NCBI GenBank assembly: GCA_026984455.1
Contig: JALSSC010000063.1
Location: forward strand, 1 to 38,890
Direction: 5' to 3'
DNA length: 38,890 bases
Source of the DNA: Chromatiaceae bacterium
GTDB lineage: Bacteria; Pseudomonadota; Gammaproteobacteria; Chromatiales; Chromatiaceae
The position numbers were made by a program, and so were the translations under genes. Below the pieces are notes generated by a model, which saw nothing but the letters and a program-made list of their open reading frames with translations, had not been told where the DNA came from and did not search any database. Below are positions 7,821 through 16,378 of this stretch, in pieces. Position 1 is the first letter of the stretch. Each line of letters starts with the position of its first letter.

Positions 7821-8996
7821 GTGCCTGGGGATCCCGCCGGGTGGTCCCGGCCGTCCTGGTTGTCCCCCCTGAGGGTCCTCTTCGCTCTGGCGGTCCTCGC
7901 CACCGGCCTGTTCTGGTTCACCGACCTGGACATGGCGGTGGCCGCCCATTTCTACCGCCCGGACGATCCCCGCGGACCCTGGCCGGGGGAGACGGCACCC
8001 CTGTGGCGGTTCTTCTACTATGGGGGGCCGGTGTTCGCCGTGTTGCTCGGGGCCGGCGCCCTCGGCGCCCTGTTCTGGGGCCTGGTGCGTCCGTCCGCCG
8101 CCCGCTGGCGGCCAGGTGCGGCCCTCGTGCTGCTGACCCTGGTGGTGGGGCCGGGGCTGCTGGTGAACCTGGTCTTCAAGGAGCACTGGGGGAGACCGCG
8201 TCCCCGTCAGGTGGAGGGCCTGGGGGGAGACCGCCCCTATGTCCCCCCCCTGCGCCCGGCCCCCGGCGATGGCAAGTCCTTTCCCGCGGGACACGCCTCG
8301 GTGGGCTTCAGCCTCTGCGCCCTCTGGTTGTTGTGGCGGCGCCGCCATCCTGCCTGGGCGGGCGCTGCCCTGGCCTTCTCGCTGCTCCTCGGCGGCCTCA
8401 TGGGTTGGGGGCGGATGGCGGCGGGGGCGCATTTCCTGTCGGACGTGATCTGGGCCGGATTGATCACCTTTTCCACCGCCCTCGGGCTCTACTATTGGGT
8501 CCTGCGCATCCCCGACCGGGAGTCGGGGGCGGGGGATGAGGCCTCTGGCGGTCCACGCCCCGCCCTGCTGGCGGGCTATGGGCTGCTGCTCCTGTTCCTG
8601 GTGTTCGGGGCCGCGATGAACTATCCGGTGAGGCGCGACCTCTCCTTGCAGGAGACGGCCCCGCTGCCCGCCGAGGTGGAGATCCGGGTGGATCGGGGCA
8701 CGGTGACCCTGGAATGGGCCAAGGCCGATGGACCGCCGTTCAGCGTCCGGGCCCGTATCCGCGGTTTCGGCCTGCCCGGCTTCCAGATCGAGAGCTATAC
8801 CCGGCGCCCCGCGGGCCGGCTGTACTACCGTTTGAGCGAGAAGGGCCTCTTCTACGAACTGGACGCCCGGGTGCGCGTGCGCCTGCGCCCCGAAGGCGTC
8901 GGGCGGGTGCGTATTCGGGTGGATCGTGGGCGCGTACGTCTGCCCACGGATCTGGGCCGGACGCGGGTGGAGGTCCTGGCTCCCCCCCGGCGCTGA
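7821..8996 (+). CDS. PAP2-family membrane phosphatase with an extra C-terminal domain
   Basis: A polytopic phosphatase of 391 residues, predicted to act at the periplasmic face on a lipid phosphate or diphosphate. The three PAP2 motifs are present: KEHWGRPRP (120-128), PAGHAS (155-160, the PSGH motif with alanine for serine) and GRMAAGAHFLSD (about 198-209), with the catalytic histidines. These enzymes recycle undecaprenyl diphosphate or dephosphorylate lipid A. After a further membrane span near residues 250-268, about 120 beta-rich residues follow (alternating EIRVDRGTVTLEW-type strands) that normal PAP2 proteins lack. GTG 7821 follows immediately on the upstream TGA, which indicates translational coupling. 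Confidence 0.85.
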   Translation: MPGDPAGWSRPSWLSPLRVLFALAVLATGLFWFTDLDMAVAAHFYRPDDPRGPWPGETAPLWRFFYYGGPVFAVLLGAGALGALFWGLVRPSAARWRPGAALVLLTLVVGPGLLVNLVFKEHWGRPRPRQVEGLGGDRPYVPPLRPAPGDGKSFPAGHASVGFSLCALWLLWRRRHPAWAGAALAFSLLLGGLMGWGRMAAGAHFLSDVIWAGLITFSTALGLYYWVLRIPDRESGAGDEASGGPRPALLAGYGLLLLFLVFGAAMNYPVRRDLSLQETAPLPAEVEIRVDRGTVTLEWAKADGPPFSVRARIRGFGLPGFQIESYTRRPAGRLYYRLSEKGLFYELDARVRVRLRPEGVGRVRIRVDRGRVRLPTDLGRTRVEVLAPPRR

Positions 8997-9221
8997 AGGT
9001 CGAAGCCGCGCCTTGGCAGCATTGGATCTTCATATCGGCCATGGATCGCTGCGGATGACCCCAGGCCCGTTGCAGGGCAGACCGCTTCTCGGCGGAGAGG
9101 GCCGACATCCCGGGCAGGGACCCTCGCTGCCTCGGTCACCTTCGGAAACGGCCATTCATACCGCGACGACCGGCGCTTGCCCAGTACACCGGGGTTGGCC
9201 ACCGGCACCGCGCCGGGGGCC
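8997..9221. other. Convergent intergenic region without recognised gene
   Basis: This segment lies between the + strand PAP2 gene and a - strand gene, so transcripts end here from both sides. I find no convincing protein and no strong hairpin with a T-tract. Confidence 0.4.
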
Positions 9222-9605
9222 TCAGCGTTCGTCGCAGACCTGGTGTTGCTCCATCTCCGCAAGGCTCGGCATCTGGAAGGGAGATCCCATTCCCGCCGGC
9301 ATCAGCCGGCTGCATTCCTGCATCTTCTGCACGTTGGGGTCGGCCAGCATCTCCCGGCCCAGCTTCAGGGCCAGGGCCTGGGCCTCGCTGCGTCTGCCGG
9401 CCTTGCACAGCTGTGTCACCTGACGGTCGATCTCCTCGGCCTTCTTGCCCAGGCGTTGCAGGGCCTGTTGGTCCACCCCCTTCATACAGGCTTGCATCTT
9501 CTGCGCCTGGACCCGCATCCGTTGCATCTCCGCCTGGGACATCCCCTGTTGGGCGGTGACGGCGAGGGGCAACAGGAGCAGGGCGCTCAAGCAGATCGTT
9601 TTCAT
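9222..9605 (-). CDS. Small exported protein, helix-rich, function unknown
   Basis: A 127-residue protein starting at ATG 9605, with GGAG about 9 bases upstream. The first 19 residues form a signal peptide (MKTICLSALLLLPLAVTAQQ). The rest is predicted to be helical and rich in Gln, Met and Lys (MSQAEMQRMRVQAQKMQACM), with four cysteines (residues 5, 40, 71 and near 98-124) that could form disulfides in the periplasm. It lies where trpD would normally follow trpG, but is separated from trpG by about 175 bases and is probably its own unit. I do not recognise the family. Confidence 0.7.
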   Translation of the reverse strand: MKTICLSALLLLPLAVTAQQGMSQAEMQRMRVQAQKMQACMKGVDQQALQRLGKKAEEIDRQVTQLCKAGRRSEAQALALKLGREMLADPNVQKMQECSRLMPAGMGSPFQMPSLAEMEQHQVCDER

Positions 9606-9781
9606 GGGTCGATCTCCATGGTGGTGGAAAGGGGCCGGAGTACGGTGGCGTTTCTCATGGGCACCGACGTCACTTCGTGCAGGGGGCCGTGTGGGTGCAG
9701 CGGCCCCCGTACGGGCGTTCCTATCGCCCTCCCGGAGCGGAACGGAGTAAAGCGGGGAGAGCGGATGGATGCGCCCAAGGG

Positions 9782-10360
9782 TCAGGTGCCTTCGAGAAAG
9801 TTCTGCAACAGGTGATGCCCTTCCTCGGTGAGGATGGACTCGGGATGGAATTGGACCCCCTGAATCGGTGATTCCCGGTGGCGTATCCCCATGATCTCGT
9901 CCGGGGCGCCGTCGCGCTCGGTCCAAGCGGTGACCTCCAGGACCTCGGGCAGGGTGGCGCGGTCGATCACCAGGGAGTGGTAGCGGGTGGCCTGGAAGGG
10001 CTCGACGAGCCCCCGGAAGACCCCTTGGCCGTGATGGTGGATGGGGGAGCGCTTGCCGTGCATCACCTCGCGGGCATGGACGATGCGCCCGCCGAAGGCC
10101 TGACCGATGGCCTGGTGACCCAGGCAGACCCCGAGGATGGGGAGGTGGCTGGCGAAGCGGCGGATGGCGGCCACCGAGATGCCGGCCTGGTCCGGGGTGC
10201 AGGGCCCGGGGGAGATGACCAGGTGATCGGGGTTCAGGGCCTCGATCCCGGCCAGGTCGATCTCGTCGTTGCGCCTGACCAGTACGTCCGCACCCAACTC
10301 GCCGAAGTACTGCACCAGGTTGTAGGTGAAGGAGTCGTAATTGTCGATCATCAACAACAT
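9782..10360 (-). CDS. trpG: Anthranilate synthase glutaminase subunit
   Basis: A class I glutamine amidotransferase of 192 residues. It releases ammonia from glutamine and passes it to TrpE for anthranilate synthesis, the first step of tryptophan synthesis. The nucleophilic cysteine is in [10 protein letters not shown] (about residues 76-85) and the catalytic His-Glu pair in GVQFHPES (about 168-175). The N-terminus [15 protein letters not shown] is typical. GGGGAGGG lies upstream of ATG 10360, and only 3 bases separate it from the trpE stop, so the two are co-transcribed and likely translated in step. PabA (p-aminobenzoate synthesis) is nearly identical in sequence, and one protein can serve both pathways. 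The trpE neighbour favours TrpG. Confidence 0.93.
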   Translation of the reverse strand: MLLMIDNYDSFTYNLVQYFGELGADVLVRRNDEIDLAGIEALNPDHLVISPGPCTPDQAGISVAAIRRFASHLPILGVCLGHQAIGQAFGGRIVHAREVMHGKRSPIHHHGQGVFRGLVEPFQATRYHSLVIDRATLPEVLEVTAWTERDGAPDEIMGIRHRESPIQGVQFHPESILTEEGHHLLQNFLEGT

Positions 10361-10363
10361 GGC

Positions 10364-11860
10364 TCAGCCCTCCCCGGTGCAGGCGTGGCGGTCGATGCCC
10401 GCCTCGGCCAGGGCGACGGCGCGGAACAGGGCGCGGCCCTTGTTCAGCGTCTCCTTCCACTCCAGTTCCGGGACGGAGTCGGCCACGATCCCGGCACCGG
10501 CCTGGATGTGCAGGCGCTCGTCCTGGATCAGGGCGGTACGGATGGCGATGGCGGTGTCCAGGTTGCCGTTCCAGGCCAGGTAGCCGATGGCCCCCGAGTA
10601 GATCCCGCGCTTGACCGGCTCCAGTTCGTCGATGATCTCCATGGCGCGGATCTTGGGCGCGCCGGAGACGGTGCCGGCCGGGAAGGTGGCGCGCAGCACG
10701 TCCATGGGCCCCAGGTCCCGGGACAATTCGCCCTGTACGTTGGAGACGATGTGCATGACGTGGGAGTAACGCTCGACGACGAAGCGCTCGGTCACCTTCA
10801 CGCTGCCGATGCGCGCCACCCGGCCCGTGTCGTTGCGTCCCAGGTCGATGAGCATGAGGTGCTCGGCCAGCTCCTTGGGGTCGGCCATGAGTTCCCGTTC
10901 CAGGGCCTGGTCCTCGGCCTCGCTGCGCCCGCGCCGGCGGGTGCCGGCGATGGGGCGCACCGTGATCAGGCCGTCCTCCAGGCGCACCAGGATCTCCGGC
11001 GAGGAGCCCACTACCTGGAAGCCGCCGAGATCCAGAAAGTACATATAGGGCGAGGGATTGAGGCCGCGCAGCGCGCGGTAGAGGTCCAGGGGCGGGGCCT
11101 GGAAGGGGATGGACAGGCGCTGGGAGATGACCACCTGCATGCAGTCGCCGTCGAGGATATATCGCTTGATGCGTTCCACCGCGGCCTTGAAACCGGGCTC
11201 CGTGAAACCGGAGACGAACTCCTCCTCGTCCACGGTGCGGCCGGGGCGGCAGGTGCCCTGGGGCAACCCCTGGGGAAGGCGGGCGATGAGTTGGCGCAGA
11301 CGCGCCTCGGCCCAGGCCAGATCCTGACCTTCGCCCGGATCGGCGTGGACGATGAGAAACAGACGACCGCGCAGGTTGTCGAACACCACCAGCTCGTCCG
11401 AGAGCATCAGCAGGATGTCGGGGTTGCCCAGGGGATCGGGGTTGGGACAGGGGCCCAGGCGTGGCTCGATGTAACGCACCGTGTCGTAACCGAAATAGCC
11501 CACCAGGCCGCCGCTGAAGCGCGGCAGGCCGGGCACCTCGGGGACCCGGTAGCGGGCCTGGAAGGCCTCGATCCAGGCCAGGGGGTCGTCCACCTCGGCC
11601 TCTTCGATGATCTCCCCTTCCTGTTCCACAAAGATCTGCCGGCCGTGGACACGGACCCGCACCCGGCTGGGCAGGCCGATGATGGAGTAGCGGCCCCATT
11701 TCTCGCCCCCGTGGACCGACTCGAACAGATAGCTGTAAGGGGCGGCGGCCAGTTTGAGGTAGACGCTCAGCGGCGTCTCCAGGTCGGCGAGGACCTCGCA
11801 GGCCACGGGGATGCGGTTGTAACCCTGCGCGGCCAGGGCGGCGAATTCTTCGGGGGTCAT
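10364..11860 (-). CDS. trpE: Anthranilate synthase component I
   Basis: A chorismate-using enzyme of 498 residues that combines chorismate with ammonia to give anthranilate and pyruvate. The regulatory segment [15 protein letters not shown] (about 45-59) is the tryptophan-binding LLES-type region, so feedback inhibition is expected. The catalytic C-terminal half has [48 protein letters not shown] and the final [16 protein letters not shown] lies about 7 bases before ATG 11860. The gene is third in rpe-gph-trpE-trpG. The 82 bases before it contain only a weak G-rich/C-rich pairing and no Trp-codon leader peptide that I can see, so classic attenuation is not supported. Confidence 0.95.
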   Translation of the reverse strand: MTPEEFAALAAQGYNRIPVACEVLADLETPLSVYLKLAAAPYSYLFESVHGGEKWGRYSIIGLPSRVRVRVHGRQIFVEQEGEIIEEAEVDDPLAWIEAFQARYRVPEVPGLPRFSGGLVGYFGYDTVRYIEPRLGPCPNPDPLGNPDILLMLSDELVVFDNLRGRLFLIVHADPGEGQDLAWAEARLRQLIARLPQGLPQGTCRPGRTVDEEEFVSGFTEPGFKAAVERIKRYILDGDCMQVVISQRLSIPFQAPPLDLYRALRGLNPSPYMYFLDLGGFQVVGSSPEILVRLEDGLITVRPIAGTRRRGRSEAEDQALERELMADPKELAEHLMLIDLGRNDTGRVARIGSVKVTERFVVERYSHVMHIVSNVQGELSRDLGPMDVLRATFPAGTVSGAPKIRAMEIIDELEPVKRGIYSGAIGYLAWNGNLDTAIAIRTALIQDERLHIQAGAGIVADSVPELEWKETLNKGRALFRAVALAEAGIDRHACTGEG

Positions 11861-11942
11861 GTGGGGCTCCCAGAGTGAGGTGACAGAAGGGGGGTCTCAG
11901 GACTTCCCCTCTCGCCATCGTTCGCCCGGGGCCGGGACCATC

Positions 11943-12623
11943 TCAGGCCGCCTCGCGCAACAGGGGGCGCAGTTCCACCAGGGAATCGATCACCGCATCG
12001 GGCCCGGCCTCGCGGATATCCCGCCCGTGGTTGTAGCCATAGCTCACACAGACGATACCAAAGCCGGCGGCACGGGCGGCCTTCACGTCGCTCACCGAGT
12101 CACCCACCATGAGGGCGTCCCGGGGGGCCACTCCGAAGTGTTGCGCCGCGTGTCGCAGGGGCAGGGGATCGGGCTTCTTGCGCGGCAGGCTGTCCCCGGC
12201 CAGACGCAGTGCGAAATAGTCGGCGATCCCCAGGTCCTGTAGCAGGGGCTCGGTGAAGCGCGCGGCCTTGTTGGTCACGCAACCCAGGCGGTAACCCTGG
12301 GCGGCGAGCCAGTCCAGGCCTTCGCGCACACCTGGATAGAGGCGCGAGCGCCGGGACGTGTTGCGGGCATAGAGATCCAGGAAGATGGGGTAGGCGCGCT
12401 GGAACTCGGCCTCGTCCGGCTCACCCTCCAGGCGACCGACGAGGGCGCGGCGCACCAGGCGCTCCACCCCATTGCCCACCCAGTCGCGCACCCGTTCCTC
12501 TCCATGGGGCGCGCGCCCCAAGCGGCGCAGGGTCTCATCGACGCAGAAGGCCAGGTCGGGCACGCTGTCCACCAGGGTGCCGTCCAGGTCGATGAGGATC
12601 ATGGCGGGATCGAAGTGAGACAT
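11943..12623 (-). CDS. gph: Phosphoglycolate phosphatase, HAD superfamily
   Basis: A 226-residue cytoplasmic phosphatase. The HAD motif I, LIDLDGTLVDS, is at residues 10-20 with the nucleophile Asp. A helical cap domain follows, then VTNKAARFTE (motif II) and ALMVGDSVSDVKAARAAG (motif IV, metal-binding Asp). It clears 2-phosphoglycolate formed by DNA end repair or by Rubisco oxygenation. The gene starts 3 bases after the rpe stop. The rpe-gph-trpE order is long known in proteobacteria, although the metabolic link to tryptophan is not obvious. The substrate rests on family and context. Confidence 0.9.
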   Translation of the reverse strand: MSHFDPAMILIDLDGTLVDSVPDLAFCVDETLRRLGRAPHGEERVRDWVGNGVERLVRRALVGRLEGEPDEAEFQRAYPIFLDLYARNTSRRSRLYPGVREGLDWLAAQGYRLGCVTNKAARFTEPLLQDLGIADYFALRLAGDSLPRKKPDPLPLRHAAQHFGVAPRDALMVGDSVSDVKAARAAGFGIVCVSYGYNHGRDIREAGPDAVIDSLVELRPLLREAA

Positions 12624-12626
12624 GGC

Positions 12627-13313
12627 TCAGACCGTCGCCAGGGCCCTGCGCATCTCGGCGAGGATGCTGTCGTAACGATGCGGGTCGCTGTCGCGGCCCT
12701 TGCCGAAGATACCGGAACCGGAGACGAAGGTGTCGCACCCCGTGGCCTTGACCTCGGCGATGTTTTCGGCCTTGACGCCGCCGTCGATCTCCAGGCGGAT
12801 GTCGCGCCCCGAGGCCTCGATACGGCGGTGCGCCTCACGCAGCTTGTCCATGGCCGAGGGGATGAAGCTCTGGCCGCCGAAGCCCGGGTTCACCGACATG
12901 ATGAGGATCATGTCGATCTTGTCCATCACGTAGTCCAGGTAGTCCAGGGGGGTGGCGGGGTTGAACACCAGGCCGGACTTGCAGCCCTCGCTGCGGATCA
13001 GCTGCAGGGTACGGTCTATGTGCTCGCTGGCCTCGGGGTGGAAGGTGATGTAGGTGGCGCCGGCCTGGGCGAAGTCGGGGATGATACGGTCCACCGGCTT
13101 GACCATGAGGTGGACGTCGATGGGGGCGGTGACCCCGTGTTTGCGCAGGGCGTCGCAGACCAGGGGACCGATGGTGAGGTTGGGTACGTAATGGTTGTCC
13201 ATCACGTCGAAATGGACGATGTCCGCGCCGGCGGCGAGGACGTTGTCCACCTCCTCGCCGAGCCTGGCGAAGTCAGCGGAGAGGATGGAAGGTGCGATCA
13301 GATCGGGTGCCAT
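12627..13313 (-). CDS. rpe: Ribulose-phosphate 3-epimerase
   Basis: A TIM-barrel epimerase of 228 residues that interconverts ribulose-5-phosphate and xylulose-5-phosphate in the pentose phosphate (and, where present, Calvin) cycle. Signature segments are APSILSADF (7-15), [38 protein letters not shown] and EIDGGV. They hold the active-site Asp and His metal ligands. I chose ATG 13313 (reading MAPDLIAPS) because GAGGG lies about 7 bases upstream and the length fits the family. The frame stays open another 57 codons upstream, but that part is not conserved-looking. First gene of rpe-gph-trpE-trpG. Confidence 0.94.
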   Translation of the reverse strand: MAPDLIAPSILSADFARLGEEVDNVLAAGADIVHFDVMDNHYVPNLTIGPLVCDALRKHGVTAPIDVHLMVKPVDRIIPDFAQAGATYITFHPEASEHIDRTLQLIRSEGCKSGLVFNPATPLDYLDYVMDKIDMILIMSVNPGFGGQSFIPSAMDKLREAHRRIEASGRDIRLEIDGGVKAENIAEVKATGCDTFVSGSGIFGKGRDSDPHRYDSILAEMRRALATV

Positions 13314-13506
13314 GGGATTGCCCTCGCGGGGAAAGAACGTTGAATAGGACAGTTTATCGGAAAGGGGGGTGGGTTGCATCCGCGATGCCGCGCGCAGCGC
13401 GCCGGCCCGATACGGGATCCGTCGCGGCCGGGGCCGCCCCCACGGGCATGGGAGGGTGTCCGGGCAAGGCCCCGGCAGGCCCAAGCGCCGGTTTCCGGGC
13501 CGTCCC

Positions 13507-14442
13507 TCAACGGCGTGGCAACCCCAGGGCGGCCAGTCCCAGGAGCCCCGAGGCGCCGAGCAGGAACAGGTGCAGATTGACCGCGGCGCTGACCACCTGA
13601 GCCCCCGGAACCCCCAAAGGCAGCCATACGGCGGCCACGGCCGCCTCGTAGGTGCCGGCCCCGGCGATACCGTGCACCGGCAGGACCGAGGACAGCTCTC
13701 CCCCGAGCACCCCGAGCAGGGCGGTGCCCGGGTCCATGGGGGCGAAATGCAACACCAGGGTGCCGTAAGCGAGGAGCTTGAGGCCCCAGGAGGCGGCCGT
13801 CCAGCCCCACAGGCGCAGGAGCCGTCCCTGACCCTCGGGGCGGTGGCGCAACAGTTCGCCGAGTCCCTGGGCGATCCGCCCCCGGCGCCCGGCCGTCAGG
13901 CGTTGCAGGCGGGCCTGAAAGCCCAGGAGGAGGGCGGGGGCGAGCAGCCAGGGGGGTGCCAGGGCGGCCCATAGCAGCTCACCGTTGCGCAGATAGAGGA
14001 ACCCCAAGGCGAGGAGGCCCAGCAGATGCAGGTCCAACAGCCTGATCCAGGCCAGAGAGAGGGTCCCCGCAAGCAGGCCCGCGCCGAAATAGCGTTGCAG
14101 CAGCAGGGGGTAGGCCGCCTCGCCCAGGCGCATGGGCAGGAAATTGTTGAGGGCGTTGTGGATGAGGCTGAGGCGCACCACGGTGGGGAATCGCCCCTGA
14201 AGGCGTTCGGCATAGTAGCTGCGCACCCGCGCTGCACGGATCAGATAGGAGCCGGCGGTGAGCAGGAACACCAGCGTCAGGCCGGGGAGGGTCAGGGTGC
14301 GCCAGGGGGCGAGCAGGGCCGCCCAGCCCAAGGTCCATTGCACCCCGACGATCAGGGCCGCGAGTAGGAGTCCGCCCCCCAGCCAGCGTTTCCCGGCGGA
14401 CGGATTCCACAGGCGTTGGCGCAGGTCGGTGGCTGGGTTCAT
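13507..14442 (-). CDS. YbhN/UPF0104-type polytopic membrane protein
   Basis: About 311 residues with six to eight hydrophobic spans. It resembles the lysylphosphatidylglycerol synthetase membrane domain/UPF0104 group. Characteristic stretches are [30 protein letters not shown] (about residues 90-110) and a C-terminal [25 protein letters not shown]. Members lacking the synthetase domain include flippase-like proteins for lipids or lipid-linked sugars. Transport of a lipid is therefore a reasonable guess, but the substrate is unknown. ATG 14442 gives MNPATDL. No good ribosome site precedes it (the upstream bases are C-rich), and the in-frame extension upstream is not protein-like. It lies alone between the rpe operon and a tRNA gene. 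Confidence 0.8.
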   Translation of the reverse strand: MNPATDLRQRLWNPSAGKRWLGGGLLLAALIVGVQWTLGWAALLAPWRTLTLPGLTLVFLLTAGSYLIRAARVRSYYAERLQGRFPTVVRLSLIHNALNNFLPMRLGEAAYPLLLQRYFGAGLLAGTLSLAWIRLLDLHLLGLLALGFLYLRNGELLWAALAPPWLLAPALLLGFQARLQRLTAGRRGRIAQGLGELLRHRPEGQGRLLRLWGWTAASWGLKLLAYGTLVLHFAPMDPGTALLGVLGGELSSVLPVHGIAGAGTYEAAVAAVWLPLGVPGAQVVSAAVNLHLFLLGASGLLGLAALGLPRR

Positions 14443-14561
14443 GGTGGGGTGGTCGTGAAGTGGATGTCGGCCGGGGGGGAGGGTGCGGCCCACGTGGCCA
14501 GGGACATGGGGGCGTTGAAGGAAACACCGACAGGGCCGTTGACATGCAGAAGTATGGACGT

Positions 14562-14660
14562 GCCGCCCTTTGCGGCGACTGTAGGCCCTTGAAAACGAAG
14601 GGGCTACAACGTTGCATTTTCCGTTTCTGCGGTTGAGAAAGTCCAGGGAAGGACTTTTTT
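14562..14660 (+). ncRNA. Candidate structured small RNA: three consecutive hairpins, the last terminator-like
   Basis: Three stems follow each other on the + strand. Stem 1 is GCCGC/GCGGC (14562-14576). Stem 2 is an 11-base near-perfect pair around GAAAACG (14580-14608, one mismatch). Stem 3 is AAAGTCC/GGACTTT (14638-14657), running straight into a T run to 14660. The last one looks like an intrinsic terminator pointing right, yet no + strand gene lies upstream. A short RNA beginning near 14540 would explain this. A TTGACA at 14539-14544 lacks a matching -10, so the promoter is unclear. Confidence 0.35.
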
Positions 14661-14688
14661 CGACGGCCTGCCAGGGCAGTAACGAAGG

Positions 14689-14717
14689 AGGCCCGACACT
14701 GGAGCAGTGTCGGGCCT
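14689..14717 (-). terminator. Perfect-stem hairpin terminator of tRNA-Arg
   Basis: A 13-base perfect inverted repeat (AGGCCCGACACTG at 14689-14701 and its complement at 14705-14717) closes a 3-base loop. It begins 13 bases past the 3' end of the tRNA. Outer bases AAGG/CTTT extend the pairing. The T-tract is poor in both directions, but stem length and position support transcript ending, possibly bidirectional. Confidence 0.75.
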
Positions 14718-14729
14718 CTTTACGATGCA

Positions 14730-14806
14730 TGGCGCGCCCGGAGAGATTCGAACTCCCGACCACCTGGTTCGTAGCCAGGTACTCTATCCAGCTGAGCTAC
14801 GGGCGC
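14730..14806 (-). tRNA. tRNA-Arg (anticodon ACG)
   Basis: A full cloverleaf reads on the - strand. The acceptor stem is GCGCCCG (14806-14800) pairing with CGGGCGC (14740-14734). The D arm includes AGCTCAGCTGGATAGAG, and the anticodon stem CCTGG/CCAGG encloses loop CTACGAA with anticodon ACG. The T arm has GTTCGAATC. Discriminator G and an encoded CCA end (14732-14730) follow. The ACG anticodon is normally deaminated to ICG and reads CGU, CGC and CGA, the common arginine codons in such a GC-rich genome. Confidence 0.97.
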
Positions 14807-14842
14807 TGATAAAGCGGTTCAGAAGGCCATCCAAGACGGGCA

Positions 14843-14871
14843 AATCTATGGATTTGTACCGGCCTTGTCAA
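14843..14871 (-). promoter_or_regulatory. Sigma-70 promoter of tRNA-Arg
   Basis: On the - strand TTGACA (14871-14866) is followed after exactly 17 bases by TAGATT (14848-14843). This is a consensus -35 and a near-consensus -10. The expected start point lies about 30 bases before the mature tRNA, leaving a short 5' leader for RNase P. Confidence 0.8.
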
Positions 14872-15181
14872 GCCTCAGGGCCTGCCTTTCACCCGTGGCG
14901 TGTATCGAATGCGCAGTGCGCATCCGTTGCGTGCCGGCATCGCTTCTCACGAGGCCCTGGGATCCGACCCTTGAGGTGCGAGTGACTGGATGCGGCCGGA
15001 ACGTCGATCGAGGCCGCCAGGGACCTGCCGGCCGTGTACCCGTCCCAGGTGCCTGTTTCTGGCCTCCGGCCCGTAGGTGGGACTGCCCTGTGACACTGTC
15101 TGTTTTGCGAGGGCGTTCCTCCTGTCCTTTTGTATCGCCGATGCCGATGCGTTCAGGCTGCATCCAGCGTGGATATGGGTA
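14872..15181. other. Intergenic region, no gene recognised
   Basis: About 310 bases between the tRNA promoter and the end of the protoporphyrinogen-oxidase-like gene. I find no convincing protein on either strand. A short direct repeat GCCGATGCCGATGC lies near 15135. No clear terminator for the upstream - strand operon is visible. Confidence 0.4.
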
Positions 15182-16378
15182 CTACCAGGCCATTCCGAAG
15201 CGCTCCAGCTCGTCCGCCGAGCGGCACAGGCAGTCTTCGATGGAGACGCCGAGGAAATAGTTACCGGTGAGGGCCAGGCCGCTGCTCGCCAGGGCGCGGT
15301 CGATGCGTTCGAGGCGTCGGCCGTGGTCCACGCCCAGGCTGGGCAGGCGGTTGCGCCGGGCGGCCACCTCCAGAAGGCCCTCGCGGGGCACCCGGATCAC
15401 CCGGGAGATCTCCTCGAGGCGGGCCTCCGGATCGGCGCGGCCGGGGCGGAAGTGGAAGCTGAAGGCGCGGTATGCGGGGTCGGGCAGCCAGTCCCGGGCG
15501 ACGGCCGAATAGAAGTCCAGGCCGGGGGCGATGATGCCCGCCAGGGGGGGCAGGGGGCAGTCCGCGGCCCTGACGGCGACGCTCACCGAATCCACCTCCG
15601 CCATGCCGATGGCGGACAGTTCCGCGGCCAGCTCCGGCCAGTGGGGGGCGAGCAGGCGGGCGGCGCCGTCGGCGGGGATGGCCAGGGCGAGGTGTCGGCA
15701 GGCGAGGGTCGCGCCGGCCTCGGTGCGTACCTCGAAACCCTCGCCCGCGGGGGCGAGGGCGGTCACCGCCCGGCCCGTCTCCAGTGCCAGTCCAGGCAAC
15801 CCGGCCACGGCCTCGGGGATGCGCGACAGGCCGCCGTCGAAGGTGTAGCTGCGCGGCCGGTCCTTGCGTCTGGGCTTGGGCCGGAACAGGAACTCGGCGG
15901 GGAAGGCGTCGGCGGGTTGACAGATGACGGCGGCGAAGGCGGGGGCGAGCAGGTCGCGGTAATTGCGCGGCCCGAGGACGCGGCCGTAGTACTCGCGCAG
16001 GCTGCGCCCGGCCTTGGGCTCGGTCTTCAGGCGCCAGATGTGGGTGACGGCTTCCAGGGGATGGAGACGGGAGAATACCGGGCGCAGGCGGTCCCCGGTG
16101 AGGAGGCGGTAGGGGCGTTTGACCCGAGGGCGCAGGAGCGGGTCGAGGCCGCTGCGTTCGACGAGATCGAGGAGGTGGCCGTAGGAGTTGTAGCAGGTGT
16201 GGGCGCCGAGTTCGGCCCAGAACCCCGGGGCGGCCTGGAAGCGGTGGCTATGGATGCAGCCGCCGGGTTGGTCAGCGGCCTCCAGGACCAGGGTCCGCCG
16301 ACCGGCGCGCGCGCAGCCCTGGGCGAGGCCGAGGCCGGAGATGCCGCCGCCGACGACGATCCAGTCCCAGGTCTTCAT
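15182..16378 (-). CDS. Protoporphyrinogen oxidase-like FAD-dependent oxidoreductase
   Basis: A 398-residue FAD enzyme of the amine oxidase/HemY group. The dinucleotide-binding motif VVGGGISGLGLA (about 8-19) and the downstream LEAADQPGG segment (33-41) bind FAD. A C-terminal ALTGNYFLGVSIEDCLCRS motif matches the one that closes protoporphyrinogen oxidases (usually GNYxxGVxxxxC). The substrate would be protoporphyrinogen IX in haem or bacteriochlorophyll synthesis. Authentic HemY proteins are usually 450-500 residues, so this shorter form may act on something else. Start ATG 16378 overlaps the previous stop as ATGA, so it is coupled to the repeat-protein gene and belongs to the der operon. Confidence 0.75.
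   Translation of the reverse strand: MKTWDWIVVGGGISGLGLAQGCARAGRRTLVLEAADQPGGCIHSHRFQAAPGFWAELGAHTCYNSYGHLLDLVERSGLDPLLRPRVKRPYRLLTGDRLRPVFSRLHPLEAVTHIWRLKTEPKAGRSLREYYGRVLGPRNYRDLLAPAFAAVICQPADAFPAEFLFRPKPRRKDRPRSYTFDGGLSRIPEAVAGLPGLALETGRAVTALAPAGEGFEVRTEAGATLACRHLALAIPADGAARLLAPHWPELAAELSAIGMAEVDSVSVAVRAADCPLPPLAGIIAPGLDFYSAVARDWLPDPAYRAFSFHFRPGRADPEARLEEISRVIRVPREGLLEVAARRNRLPSLGVDHGRRLERIDRALASSGLALTGNYFLGVSIEDCLCRSADELERFGMAW

Noticed and set aside
9878..11878. Long + strand open frame of 666 codons opposite trpE and trpG
   Set aside because: It is antisense to two certain genes. The GC-rich third positions remove stop codons on the opposite strand, and its sequence is low-complexity Ala/Gly/Asp/Gln.
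9222..11918. 898-codon - strand frame containing the small exported protein at its end
   Set aside because: Only its last 127 codons are protein-like; the rest is an alternate frame of trpE and trpG. I used the internal ATG 9605.
11861..11942. Tryptophan attenuator before trpE
   Set aside because: Only a weak G/C-run pairing exists, and no short leader frame with tandem Trp codons precedes trpE.
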